Positions 16,057-22,771 of a stretch of 26,545 nucleotides of DNA are shown in pieces. Source of the DNA: Segatella copri (GTDB lineage Bacteria > Bacteroidota > Bacteroidia > Bacteroidales > Bacteroidaceae); contig NZ_JAHOEA010000048.1 of assembly GCF_019127135.1 (NCBI RefSeq), positions 1 to 26,545 of the forward strand. Direction: 5' to 3'. How positions within the stretch are numbered: position 1 is the stretch's first letter; each line of letters opens with the position of its first letter. The notes under the pieces are model-generated. The model was not told the DNA's origin, did no database searches, and saw only the letters and a list, made by a program, of their open reading frames with translations. A program made the position numbers and the translations under genes.

Positions 16057-17583
16057 ATGTTTGAGAATCAACCAAAAGGTCTGTGGGCCTTGGCTTTGGC
16101 GAATACCGGTGAGCGTTTTGGTTATTATACCATGCTTGCGGTGTTCTTGCTCTATTTGCAGGCCAACTTCGGTTTTGAAACCGGATTGGCAAGTACTATT
16201 TACTCTACCTTCCTGATGATGGTTTATTTCCTTCCTATCATCGGTGGTATCGCAGCCGACAAGTTTGGCTTTGGACGTATGGTTACCACAGGTATCTTCA
16301 TCATGTTCATAGGTTATCTTGTTCTCTCGCTTCCTCTTGGCAAGGAAACCGTTGCCGTTGCTGCCATGGGTATTTCACTTATCCTCATCGCTTTGGGAAC
16401 CGGTCTGTTCAAAGGTAATCTGCAGGTGATGGTTGGACGTCTCTACGACGAGCCACAGTATGCCAGCAAACGTGATTCCGGTTTCTCTCTCTTTTATATG
16501 GCTATCAACATCGGTGCAATGTTTGCTCCTACTGCTGCCATCAAGATTATGAAGTGGGCGCAGGAGAGCCTGAGCGTTTCTGTGGAGGATTCTTACCACT
16601 TCGCATTTGCCGTGGCATGTGCTTCACTGATTTTCAGTATCGCTATCTACTATGCCTTCAGCTTTACATACAAGCATGTTCTTGCTTCTGAGACCAAGAG
16701 TAAGGATGATAAGACTTCTGCCAAGGAGACAAACGAACTGTCTAAGGCTGAGACCAAGGAGCGCATCATCTGCCTCTGTCTGGTATTCGCTGTGGTTATC
16801 TTCTTCTGGATGGCTTTCCACCAGAATGGTAATACATTGACACTCTTTGCCCGCGATTATACACAGAAGACTTCAGAGGGTCTGCAGTCAATGGCGTTCG
16901 ATGTTACCAACCTCGTAGCCTGCATCTTCGTGGTTTACGGTTGCTTCGGTCTGGCACAGAGCAAGACTGGCAAGGGTAAGGGCATCTCTCTTGGTGTCAT
17001 TGTTGCTGCCATCGCTTTCCTCTTCTACAAGTACAGCAACCTTGAGGGTGCCGTAGATGTTGAGGCTCCTATCTTCCAGCAGTTCAACCCATGCTATGTA
17101 GTGGCTTTGACACCAGTGAGCGTTGCTTTGTTCTCATGGCTTCACAAGATTGGCAAGGAGCCTACATCGCCAGAGAAGATTGGTTTGGGTATGCTCGTTG
17201 CTGCTCTCGGTTTCGTATGGATGGCTGTAGGTTCTATGGGGCTGGAGCTTCCTTTGACACAGGGCAATCCTGCTACAGAGGGTACACGTGTAAGTGCTAA
17301 CCTCCTCATCTCTACATACCTCATTCTTACATTCGCAGAGCTTCTGCTTTCTCCAATCGGTATTTCATTTGTATCGAAGGTAGCTCCTCCAAAGTATGCT
17401 GGTTTGATGATGGGTCTCTGGTTTGGTGCAACAGCCATCGGTAACCAGTTGGTTATGATTCCTGGCATCATGTGGGGTCAGAACTTCAACCTCATTGCCA
17501 TCTGGGGTGTTCTCGCCGGTATCTGCCTGGTTTCAGCTCTCTTCATCTTCTCTATCATCAAGAAGTTGAATCGCGTAAGCTAA
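16057..17583 (+). CDS. POT/PTR family proton-coupled oligopeptide transporter
   Basis: The 508-aa inner-membrane protein has 12-14 helices. It carries the family signature ANTGERFGYYTM in helix 1 and GGIAADKFGFGRM after helix 2. FKGNLQVMVGRLYDEPQ is the second PTR2-type motif, and FTYKHVLASETKSKDD begins the central cytoplasmic loop. POT proteins import di- and tripeptides with protons. The usual ExxERFxYY motif is altered: Asn16 replaces the first glutamate (NTGERFGYY), while Glu19-Arg20 are kept. That could change coupling or substrate. It has its own promoter (15968-15998) and terminator (17605-17641), so it is monocistronic. With the extracellular S9 peptidase downstream it fits peptide scavenging. 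Confidence 0.92.
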   Translation: MFENQPKGLWALALANTGERFGYYTMLAVFLLYLQANFGFETGLASTIYSTFLMMVYFLPIIGGIAADKFGFGRMVTTGIFIMFIGYLVLSLPLGKETVAVAAMGISLILIALGTGLFKGNLQVMVGRLYDEPQYASKRDSGFSLFYMAINIGAMFAPTAAIKIMKWAQESLSVSVEDSYHFAFAVACASLIFSIAIYYAFSFTYKHVLASETKSKDDKTSAKETNELSKAETKERIICLCLVFAVVIFFWMAFHQNGNTLTLFARDYTQKTSEGLQSMAFDVTNLVACIFVVYGCFGLAQSKTGKGKGISLGVIVAAIAFLFYKYSNLEGAVDVEAPIFQQFNPCYVVALTPVSVALFSWLHKIGKEPTSPEKIGLGMLVAALGFVWMAVGSMGLELPLTQGNPATEGTRVSANLLISTYLILTFAELLLSPIGISFVSKVAPPKYAGLMMGLWFGATAIGNQLVMIPGIMWGQNFNLIAIWGVLAGICLVSALFIFSIIKKLNRVS

Positions 17584-17604
17584 ATCTTAGAATTATAATA
17601 TATA

Positions 17605-17641
17605 AAAAAGGCTTGCTTCATTTTTCGAAGCAAGCCTTTTT
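17605..17641 (+). terminator. Intrinsic terminator of the POT transporter gene
   Basis: AAAAAGGCTTGCTTC (17605-17619) pairs perfectly with GAAGCAAGCCTTTTT (17627-17641) around a 7-base loop. It lies 21 bases past the stop codon. Confidence 0.92.
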
Positions 17642-17671
17642 ATCATATTTCCAGAAAAAAACATCTTTTTC

Positions 17672-17703
17672 TTTGCTAGTTTGAAAAGAAAGTTGTATTT
17701 TTG
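17672..17703 (+). promoter_or_regulatory. Promoter of the small membrane protein pair
   Basis: TTTG (17672-17675), 20 bases and TATTTTTG (17696-17703), followed by C, match the consensus. The ATG at 17727 follows 23 bases later. Confidence 0.75.
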
Positions 17704-17726
17704 CAATGTTTTAAATATAAAAGCGT

Positions 17727-17951
17727 ATGGCAGCTCGGGAAGATAGAGAAAAGCTAAGGTCTAGCCGAGAGAACTTGAGTAAATTCTTCTATGATTTGGC
17801 TAAGGCTACTTTCACAGCTATGGTTGTGGGAGATGTAGTAACTATGTTTTTAAAAGAAGATGTAACAACTATTAGTGTTTGGCTCTTTGTTGCAGGTTTA
17901 GTTTCCACTAGTTTGTTGTCTACGATTGGGTACAGAATTTCTAAATTGTAA
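17727..17951 (+). CDS. Small two-helix membrane protein
   Basis: The 74-aa protein has a charged N-terminus (MAAREDREKLRSSRENLSKF). Two hydrophobic helices follow, at about 24-43 (FYDLAKATFTAMVVGDVVTM) and 49-69 (SVWLFVAGLVSTSLLSTIGY), with a short basic tail. I do not recognise it with certainty; small Bacteroidetes membrane proteins of this layout are usually listed as hypothetical. A good promoter stands in front, and a second tiny membrane gene follows after four bases, ending at a shared terminator. The pair is therefore a genuine small operon. Confidence 0.75.
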   Translation: MAAREDREKLRSSRENLSKFFYDLAKATFTAMVVGDVVTMFLKEDVTTISVWLFVAGLVSTSLLSTIGYRISKL

Positions 17952-17955
17952 AGAT

Positions 17956-18060
17956 ATGGAAGCATTAATTATGACATTGGCTGGTACAGGAGTAGTAGCT
18001 TTGATAATAAATATTTGGTTGAGTACCAAATCTGGTAAAGAATGGCTTAAAAGTCTTTAA
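17956..18060 (+). CDS. 34-residue single-helix membrane peptide
   Basis: An ATG four bases after the upstream stop opens a frame of 34 codons. MEALIMTLAGTGVVALIINI forms one membrane helix, and WLSTKSGKEWLKSL is a basic amphipathic tail. The stop is directly before a strong terminator at 18062-18104. The position, spacing and helix-plus-lysine composition argue for a real gene rather than chance. It could be a small partner of the 74-aa membrane protein. Single-helix peptides with a basic tail also occur as type I toxins and as regulators of membrane complexes; nothing here decides between these. Confidence 0.6.
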   Translation: MEALIMTLAGTGVVALIINIWLSTKSGKEWLKSL

Positions 18061-18061
18061 G

Positions 18062-18104
18062 AAAAAAACGAGGTATCAGGCGTAACCTGTTACCTCGTTT
18101 TTTT
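18062..18104. terminator. Bidirectional intrinsic terminator
   Basis: ACGAGGTA-T-CAGG (18068-18080) pairs with CCTG-T-TACCTCGT (18086-18098) around CGTAA. The stem is flanked by seven A on the left and seven T on the right, giving a U-tract on both strands. It ends the small membrane operon and the convergent S9 peptidase gene. Confidence 0.9.
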
Positions 18105-18117
18105 CGTTTTTAATATA

Positions 18118-20283
18118 TTATTTCTTCAACCACTTGTCCAACCAGCCGAAGAAAGTGCGCTGCCAGAGCACGCCGTTCTGTGGCTTCAATACCCAGTGGT
18201 TCTCATCAGGATAGATGAGGAGCTCGGCTGGGATGCCACGCATGCGGGCTGCATTGAAGGCGCCCATGCCCTGGTTGGCATTGATACGGTAATCCTTTTC
18301 GCCGTGGATGCAGAGGATTGGAGTATCCCACTTGTCTACAAACTTATGAGGACTGTTTTCGTAAGTCTTCTTAGCGTTGGCACTCTGGTCCTTGTTCCAG
18401 TAAGCATCATCATACTCCCAGTTAGAGAACCAAGCCTCCTCGGTATCGGTATACATGCTCTCCAGGTTGAAAGCACCATCGTGAGAGAGGAATGCCTTGA
18501 AACGCTTGTTGTGATGACCGGCGAGATAGTATACAGAGAAACCACCGAAGCTGGCACCGACACAACCCAGACGATCCTTGTCTACGTAAGGAAGATTGTT
18601 GGCAGCATCATCAATAGCTGAAAGATAATCGTTCATGCACTGGCCTGTCCAGTCACCAGAAATCTCTTCGTTCCATGCGCTTCCGAAACCAGGGAGACCG
18701 CGACGGTTAGGCAATACGACTACATAACCATTGGCTGCCATGATCTGGATGTTCCAGCGGTAGCTCCAGAACTGGCTTACCGGACTCTGAGGACCACCCT
18801 CGCAGAAGAGAAGGGTAGGGTACTTCTTGTTGGCATCGAAATTAGATGGCAACATAATCCATACCAGCATCTGCTTGCCGTCGGTAGTCTTCACCCAGCG
18901 CTGCTCACACTTACCCATATTCAACTGGTTCAGAATGTGGTCGTTCTCGCGGGTAATCTGCTCTACCTTGGTGCTCTTGGCATTCTTGCCTGGAGTTACG
19001 ATGTAGATATCTGTAGGATGACTCATGCTAGCCTTGGTAGCGAGAAGCTTGTTGCCGTTGTTGGCAAGTGAGATGCTTCCGTAGTCAGCCCACTCGTTGG
19101 TAATCTGCTTCACTTCGCCCTTGAAGTTTGCCTGATAGAGGTTCAGGGTTCCGTGCCATACACCGATGAAGCTGAGGCTCTTGTTGTCCTTGTTCCATAC
19201 GAAGCCCTCTACGCTGGAGTCGAACTTCTCTGATACATAGTTCTTCTTGCCGGTAGCGAGCTCGTAAACACAGAGGCGGTTGCGGTCGCTCTCGTAGCCA
19301 TCGCGAGCCATGCTCTGCCAAGCGATGTACTTTCCGTCTGCAGAGAACTGAGGATTTACGTCGTAACCCGGATTGTTCTTCAGATTCTCAGGTGCGTTGA
19401 CAGCCTGGTTCTTCATGCTCTTGGTTGCATCAATCTTAGGCTCCACATAGCCAGCCTCCTTGCAGAGGTTCTTGGTCTCGCGCGTACCTATATTATATAG
19501 GTAGATATCAGAGTCGGTAGAGATGGCATACTGAACGCCCTCTTTCTTGCGGCAGGTGTAGGCGATGGTCTTGGAATCCGGACTCCATGCCAACTGCTCG
19601 ATGCCACCGAATGGGGCCATAGGGCACTCGAATGGTTCATTCTTCAGAATGTCTTCGCCTGCGTTGATGGTACCGTCTTCAGCCACATCAGCCACAAAAG
19701 GATGGAGAATGCTCTCTACGTAGTGGTCCCAGTGGCGATAGTTCATGTCAGTTACGAGACGGCCGGTAGCCAGAGGGAGATCAGAAGGATTCTCCTTGAT
19801 AGTTCCGTGATAAGGGAGTTCCTTGATGAGGATTACCTTCTTGCCGTCAGGAGAGAAGCGGAAGCCCTGGATGCCCAACTTGTCGTTGGTGAGCTGCTTG
19901 CGGTCGGTTCCGTCTGGGTTCATGCTCCAGAGCTGTCCGTCGCGGATGAAGGCAATCTTCTGTCCGCCCTGAATCCAGGCAGCATCTGTTTCGCTCTTTG
20001 CATCGGTGGTCAATGCCTTCTGGTTCTTGCCGTTGGCGTCCATGATGAAGAGCATCTGATGGCCCTTGTTTTCCTTTACACTGTAGTAACCTACCTGGTA
20101 CACCACCTGCTTGCCGTTAGGCGAAGCCTCTGCTGCACCGATTCTTCCCATAGCCCAAAGAGCCTCTGGGGTCATCAGGTGGTTCTCCACCTTGATGTTG
20201 TTTTTCTCAATCATAGTCTGTGCATCAGCTGCCGTAGCGCTCATGGTGAGTGCAGCCGCAGCCAGAATCATTGCTTTAATCAT
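18118..20283 (-). CDS. S9-family serine peptidase, DPP5-like dipeptidyl peptidase
   Basis: The 721-aa exported enzyme has a signal peptide (residues 1-21, ending TAADA before QTM). An N-terminal seven-bladed-type propeller region contains TolB-like repeats (PNGKQVVYQVG, SPDGKKVILI, SPDSKTIAYTC, SADGKYIAWQS). The alpha/beta hydrolase domain holds the triad Ser578 in GASFGG, Asp664 in HGEKDY and His696 in ENHWV. FCEGGPQSP and NRRGLPGFGSAW are typical of the DPP5/acylaminoacyl-peptidase branch, which removes dipeptides from the N-termini of peptides in the periplasm. The released dipeptides suit the POT carrier nearby. It is monocistronic, with its own promoter and terminator. Confidence 0.92.
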   Translation of the reverse strand: MIKAMILAAAALTMSATAADAQTMIEKNNIKVENHLMTPEALWAMGRIGAAEASPNGKQVVYQVGYYSVKENKGHQMLFIMDANGKNQKALTTDAKSETDAAWIQGGQKIAFIRDGQLWSMNPDGTDRKQLTNDKLGIQGFRFSPDGKKVILIKELPYHGTIKENPSDLPLATGRLVTDMNYRHWDHYVESILHPFVADVAEDGTINAGEDILKNEPFECPMAPFGGIEQLAWSPDSKTIAYTCRKKEGVQYAISTDSDIYLYNIGTRETKNLCKEAGYVEPKIDATKSMKNQAVNAPENLKNNPGYDVNPQFSADGKYIAWQSMARDGYESDRNRLCVYELATGKKNYVSEKFDSSVEGFVWNKDNKSLSFIGVWHGTLNLYQANFKGEVKQITNEWADYGSISLANNGNKLLATKASMSHPTDIYIVTPGKNAKSTKVEQITRENDHILNQLNMGKCEQRWVKTTDGKQMLVWIMLPSNFDANKKYPTLLFCEGGPQSPVSQFWSYRWNIQIMAANGYVVVLPNRRGLPGFGSAWNEEISGDWTGQCMNDYLSAIDDAANNLPYVDKDRLGCVGASFGGFSVYYLAGHHNKRFKAFLSHDGAFNLESMYTDTEEAWFSNWEYDDAYWNKDQSANAKKTYENSPHKFVDKWDTPILCIHGEKDYRINANQGMGAFNAARMRGIPAELLIYPDENHWVLKPQNGVLWQRTFFGWLDKWLKK

Positions 20284-20337
20284 ATTTCTAATATATTTAT
20301 TAATTATTTCTCGTTGTCATCTTCCTGATATTCCGTG

Positions 20338-20369
20338 CAAAGTTACAGAAAATTGATGAAAAAAACAAA
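20338..20369 (-). promoter_or_regulatory. Promoter of the S9 peptidase gene
   Basis: On the minus strand TAACTTTG (20345-20338) is followed by C. TTTG (20369-20366) lies 20 bases upstream. The leader to the ATG at 20283 is about 48 bases. Confidence 0.75.
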
Positions 20370-20408
20370 ATTATTCTTCTTTCATTACAAAAGTATGCAT
20401 TTTTTTTG

Positions 20409-20416
20409 TATTTTTG
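20409..20416 (+). promoter_or_regulatory. -7 box upstream of the 38-bp repeats and regulator gene
   Basis: TATTTTTG followed by C matches TAnnTTTG, and it is divergent from the S9 promoter. The -33 region is poor. Transcription would start near 20423, so the three 38-bp repeats fall inside the leader of the regulator mRNA. Confidence 0.6.
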
Positions 20417-20427
20417 CATCAGAAATG

Positions 20428-20541
20428 ATTTCGTTTCGTTTTAAGAACTGAATCCTTAGGAGTAGATTTCGTTTCGTTTTAAGAGCTGAATCCTTAGGAG
20501 TAGATTTCGTTTCGTTTTAAGAGCTGAATTTTCAGGAATAT
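20428..20541. repeat. Three 38-bp direct repeats in the regulator leader
   Basis: Copies start at 20428, 20466 and 20504. Each opens with ATTTCGTTTCGTTTTAAGA. Copies 1 and 2 differ at one position (GAACTG versus GAGCTG) and share AATCCTTAGGAGTAG at the end; copy 3 diverges after CTGAA. They fill most of the 282-base gap between the S9 gene and the regulator. Confidence 0.92.
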
Positions 20542-20565
20542 AAGAAAGATATAAATATTTAGTAA

Positions 20566-20973
20566 ATGAATACATTGTTTCTCTTGCAGTTTGCTTGCTG
20601 CATTATTGTGTCGATGTTGGGCTTGATATTGGTATTGTCCAGGTTTCAGATACGTTGGTGCAACCGTCGTTATGAGGCGTCTCGCTGGTTCCTTGCTTTT
20701 TCCATGTTTGTACTTGCTGGGCATTATGTTTTGCAAATGCTTTATGGTTTCCGTGCTAAAAGCGATGAGATTGGAGCTGTTGTCAATGTTCTCTTCTATT
20801 GTCCTCTCACTTTCATCGTTTCCTATGCAGCGTATAATGTCATATCCTCTAGAGGCGGGCGCAGGAATTTTGCCATAGTGGGAGTTGTGAGCTATGCATT
20901 GATATTATTATGTTTCTTCGTCGGATACTATGAGATTCCCAAGGGAATGCACATGGGGGGTGGCTCTATGTGA
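20566..20973 (+). CDS. Membrane half of a split AraC-type regulator
   Basis: The 135-aa frame encodes about four membrane helices (near 3-24, 42-62, 74-94, 104-122) and stops just after PKGMHMGGGSM. Together with the next frame it matches the layout of Bacteroidetes transcription regulators in which a multi-helix membrane sensor is fused to a C-terminal AraC HTH. The break falls at a run of six G (20955-20960). One added G, or a -1 ribosomal shift on GGGGGGT, would read MGGWLYVMLALYVF straight into the second frame. The two pieces are therefore likely one gene of about 370 codons, either disrupted, phase-variable or frameshifted. A TGATG stop/start overlap also allows reinitiation. It precedes the fimbrillin operon it may control. 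Confidence 0.75.
   Translation: MNTLFLLQFACCIIVSMLGLILVLSRFQIRWCNRRYEASRWFLAFSMFVLAGHYVLQMLYGFRAKSDEIGAVVNVLFYCPLTFIVSYAAYNVISSRGGRRNFAIVGVVSYALILLCFFVGYYEIPKGMHMGGGSM
20955..20960 (+). repeat. G6 homopolymer at the regulator frame break
   Basis: Six consecutive G form the heptamer GGGGGGT in the phase G-GGG-GGT. They sit at the point where the membrane half loses frame, 10 bases before the stop. This is a site for slipped-strand mutation or -1 frameshifting. Confidence 0.8.
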
Positions 20974-21677
20974 TGCTCGCATTATATGTATTTTCGATTT
21001 TGTATTGCGTTTATACTACAGTCGTAGAGATGCGGTATCATCGAAAAATCATCGAGGATAATACGACAGAAGATTTGCTTCCTTTCGACAGATATTCCTA
21101 TGCCAGTTATCGTTTGATGGGCATCATGGTATTGGCGATGGCTGCTGCCATCTGCTATCGTCCGCTTCTGTATTGCGTGGCACCGTTGATGCTTTTTGCT
21201 CTGATTTCCTTTGTCGTCCATTTCTTGGGTTTCGGTTACATTATCATGCCTACAGAGGTGAGATTGGAGATGGATACTGCTGATGCTCCTTTGGAGATGA
21301 TGGAAGAGAGTGAAGTGATGGGGCTGGATTCTGAAAAAATAGATAAGATAGAATCTTTGCTTGATAAGTGGTGTGAAAATGGCGGATATAGAGACAGTAC
21401 GGTGAATATGCCGATGCTATCGGCAAAGTTACGCATTCCTCGCCCCGAATTGAGCTGCTATTTTGAGAATTATCTGAAGAGCAGTTTCAGAATCTGGCTT
21501 AGCGATATCCGTTTCAAGGAGGCGCAGCGTATGCTGCTAGAAGAATGCAGCTACAGCAATGATACCATTTCTTCGGAATGCGGCTTCTCATCCCACGCCC
21601 ATCTCTATAAGATATTCAAGGCTAAGACGGGATATACGCCTGGTAAATGGAGAGACTCTGTACGGAAAAAACGGTAG
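20970..21677 (+). CDS. DNA-binding half of a split AraC-type regulator
   Basis: The frame opens with GTG-ATG overlapping the upstream stop. It encodes three further hydrophobic segments (about 2-19, 49-68, 71-92), an acidic linker (EMMEESEVMGLDSEKIDKIE), and then an AraC/XylS-type HTH domain at about 150-235. Landmarks are LLDKWCENGGYRDSTVNMPM, FRIWLSDIRFKEAQRMLLEE, the second helix-turn-helix SNDTISSECGFSSHAHLYKI, and FKAKTGYTPGKWRDSVR. The DNA-binding part appears intact. Alone it would still be membrane-anchored but would lack the first helices. The nearest downstream promoter carries three spaced AATGAAAC boxes, which are plausible binding sites. Confidence 0.8.
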   Translation: MMLALYVFSILYCVYTTVVEMRYHRKIIEDNTTEDLLPFDRYSYASYRLMGIMVLAMAAAICYRPLLYCVAPLMLFALISFVVHFLGFGYIIMPTEVRLEMDTADAPLEMMEESEVMGLDSEKIDKIESLLDKWCENGGYRDSTVNMPMLSAKLRIPRPELSCYFENYLKSSFRIWLSDIRFKEAQRMLLEECSYSNDTISSECGFSSHAHLYKIFKAKTGYTPGKWRDSVRKKR

Positions 21678-21689
21678 AATGCTGCGAAA

Positions 21690-21748
21690 AACAGTTTCAT
21701 TCCTACCAATGAAACACCTTTTTGATAGGAATGAAACTATTTTCTTGA
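21690..21748. repeat. 59-bp exact duplicate, left copy
   Basis: Bases 21690-21748 are identical to 26487-26545 and lie in the same orientation 4.8 kb apart. Each copy carries an inverted pair, GTTTCATTCCTA and TAGGAATGAAAC. The left copy sits upstream of the fimbrillin promoter. The right copy may continue beyond the window. Confidence 0.95.
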
Positions 21749-21758
21749 GCAATGAAAC
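21694..21758 (+). promoter_or_regulatory. Operator array of AATGAAAC boxes before the fimbrillin operon
   Basis: GTTTCATT (21694-21701, inverted) is followed by AATGAAAC at 21708, 21730 and 21751. The direct copies are 22 and 21 bases apart, two helical turns, so they lie on one face of the DNA. The last box ends 22 bases before the -7 box, at the place of a missing -33 element. This is the typical layout for an AraC-type activator. Confidence 0.65.
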
Positions 21759-21780
21759 TGTCTGGTTATAAGATTTTGAT

Positions 21781-21788
21781 TATCTTTG
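21781..21788 (+). promoter_or_regulatory. -7 box of the fimbrillin operon
   Basis: TATCTTTG followed by CATC is a perfect TAnnTTTG box. No TTTG occurs at the proper -33 distance, so the promoter probably needs an activator. The leader to the ATG at 21837 is about 40 bases. Confidence 0.75.
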
Positions 21789-21836
21789 CATCATTTAATA
21801 ATAGTATATAATAATGATTCAGTAAAGTTAATCAGT

Positions 21837-22742
21837 ATGAACAAGAAATTTCCAACTTTAGCCATTGCAGTTGCAGCCTTCTGCTTGGCCTCATGTCACT
21901 GCGATGATGATACTTCGACCACATCGAAGTACATCACAGTTGCCACTTCCATCGGGCAGATGACACGCACTACCACTGATGCCAATGGCAATCAGGAGTT
22001 TGCGAAGGATGACCAAATCAGCATCTATGCGTGGACAGGCAATGCCACTGCAGTTCCCGCAGATTTCGTGGTAAACAACAGTATCAACACCTACGATGGT
22101 GCTAAATGGACAGCTTCACCGCAGATGCTGTGGAAAGACATGGAAACGCCTCACTACTTCCTTGGCATCTATCCTAACCATGCCGTGACAGATTTCACTG
22201 CCGATGAGTATGCGCTCGACACAGAGAAGCAGGAAGCGTCAGACTTGTTGGTAGCAGTTAACACCGGCATCGAAGGAGCCGGCATTACGGCAACAGCCAA
22301 TCCTGTGAGCCTGATGTTCAACCATGTGATGTCAAAACTCATTGTGAACCTCCAGTTCCGCAACCAATGGGCAACCACTCCGACAGTAGCATCCGTTACC
22401 GCTACGGCAAAGAAAGCTGCCACAGTAAACTATGTGACTGCCACCGGCACTGTAGTGACTGTCACCGGTGAACAGAGCGACATCGTCCTCCCCGTTACTG
22501 CTGCCAACACCTGCTATACCTCGATAATGGTGCCGCAGAGCGATTTCCGAACTATCAACATCGTGATAGATGGAAAGACCTACACCTTTACCCATACCGA
22601 AGACATCGCACTTGAGAGCGGAAAATACACCACCGTCAACCTTATCGTTGGTCGCAACGAGATAACCCTCGGTTCGGTATCAATCAACAACTGGCAGGAA
22701 GGTACGAACATCAGCGGTGGTGAAGCACAGACAGATAATTAA
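21837..22742 (+). CDS. Fimbrillin-family (Mfa-like) lipoprotein, first of three
   Basis: The 301-aa protein has a lipoprotein signal with lipobox LASC (cysteine near residue 20), so it is lipidated and sent to the outer membrane. It resembles Mfa_like_1 fimbrillins: MTRTTTD at the start of the mature region, PQMLWKDMETPHYFLGIYP, LMFNHVMSKLIVNLQF, and the C-terminal GKYTTVNLIVGRNEITLGSV with NNWQEG. Such proteins polymerise through strand exchange into fimbriae or form accessory tip subunits. I start at ATG 21837 because it gives a clean signal peptide; 17 upstream codons are also open. It is the first gene after the operator-controlled promoter, with 29 bases to the next gene. Confidence 0.88.
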   Translation: MNKKFPTLAIAVAAFCLASCHCDDDTSTTSKYITVATSIGQMTRTTTDANGNQEFAKDDQISIYAWTGNATAVPADFVVNNSINTYDGAKWTASPQMLWKDMETPHYFLGIYPNHAVTDFTADEYALDTEKQEASDLLVAVNTGIEGAGITATANPVSLMFNHVMSKLIVNLQFRNQWATTPTVASVTATAKKAATVNYVTATGTVVTVTGEQSDIVLPVTAANTCYTSIMVPQSDFRTINIVIDGKTYTFTHTEDIALESGKYTTVNLIVGRNEITLGSVSINNWQEGTNISGGEAQTDN

Positions 22743-22771
22743 TAAACAACTCATAAAAACATAGACTGAAA

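Noticed and set aside
19702..20328. 208-codon open frame antisense to the S9 peptidase
   Set aside because: It is a shadow of the peptidase reading frame, with no promoter or protein features of its own.
21690..21748. Invertible promoter flanked by inverted repeats
   Set aside because: The inverted pair GTTTCATTCCTA/TAGGAATGAAAC encloses only about 20 bases without a promoter, and the two long copies are in direct orientation.
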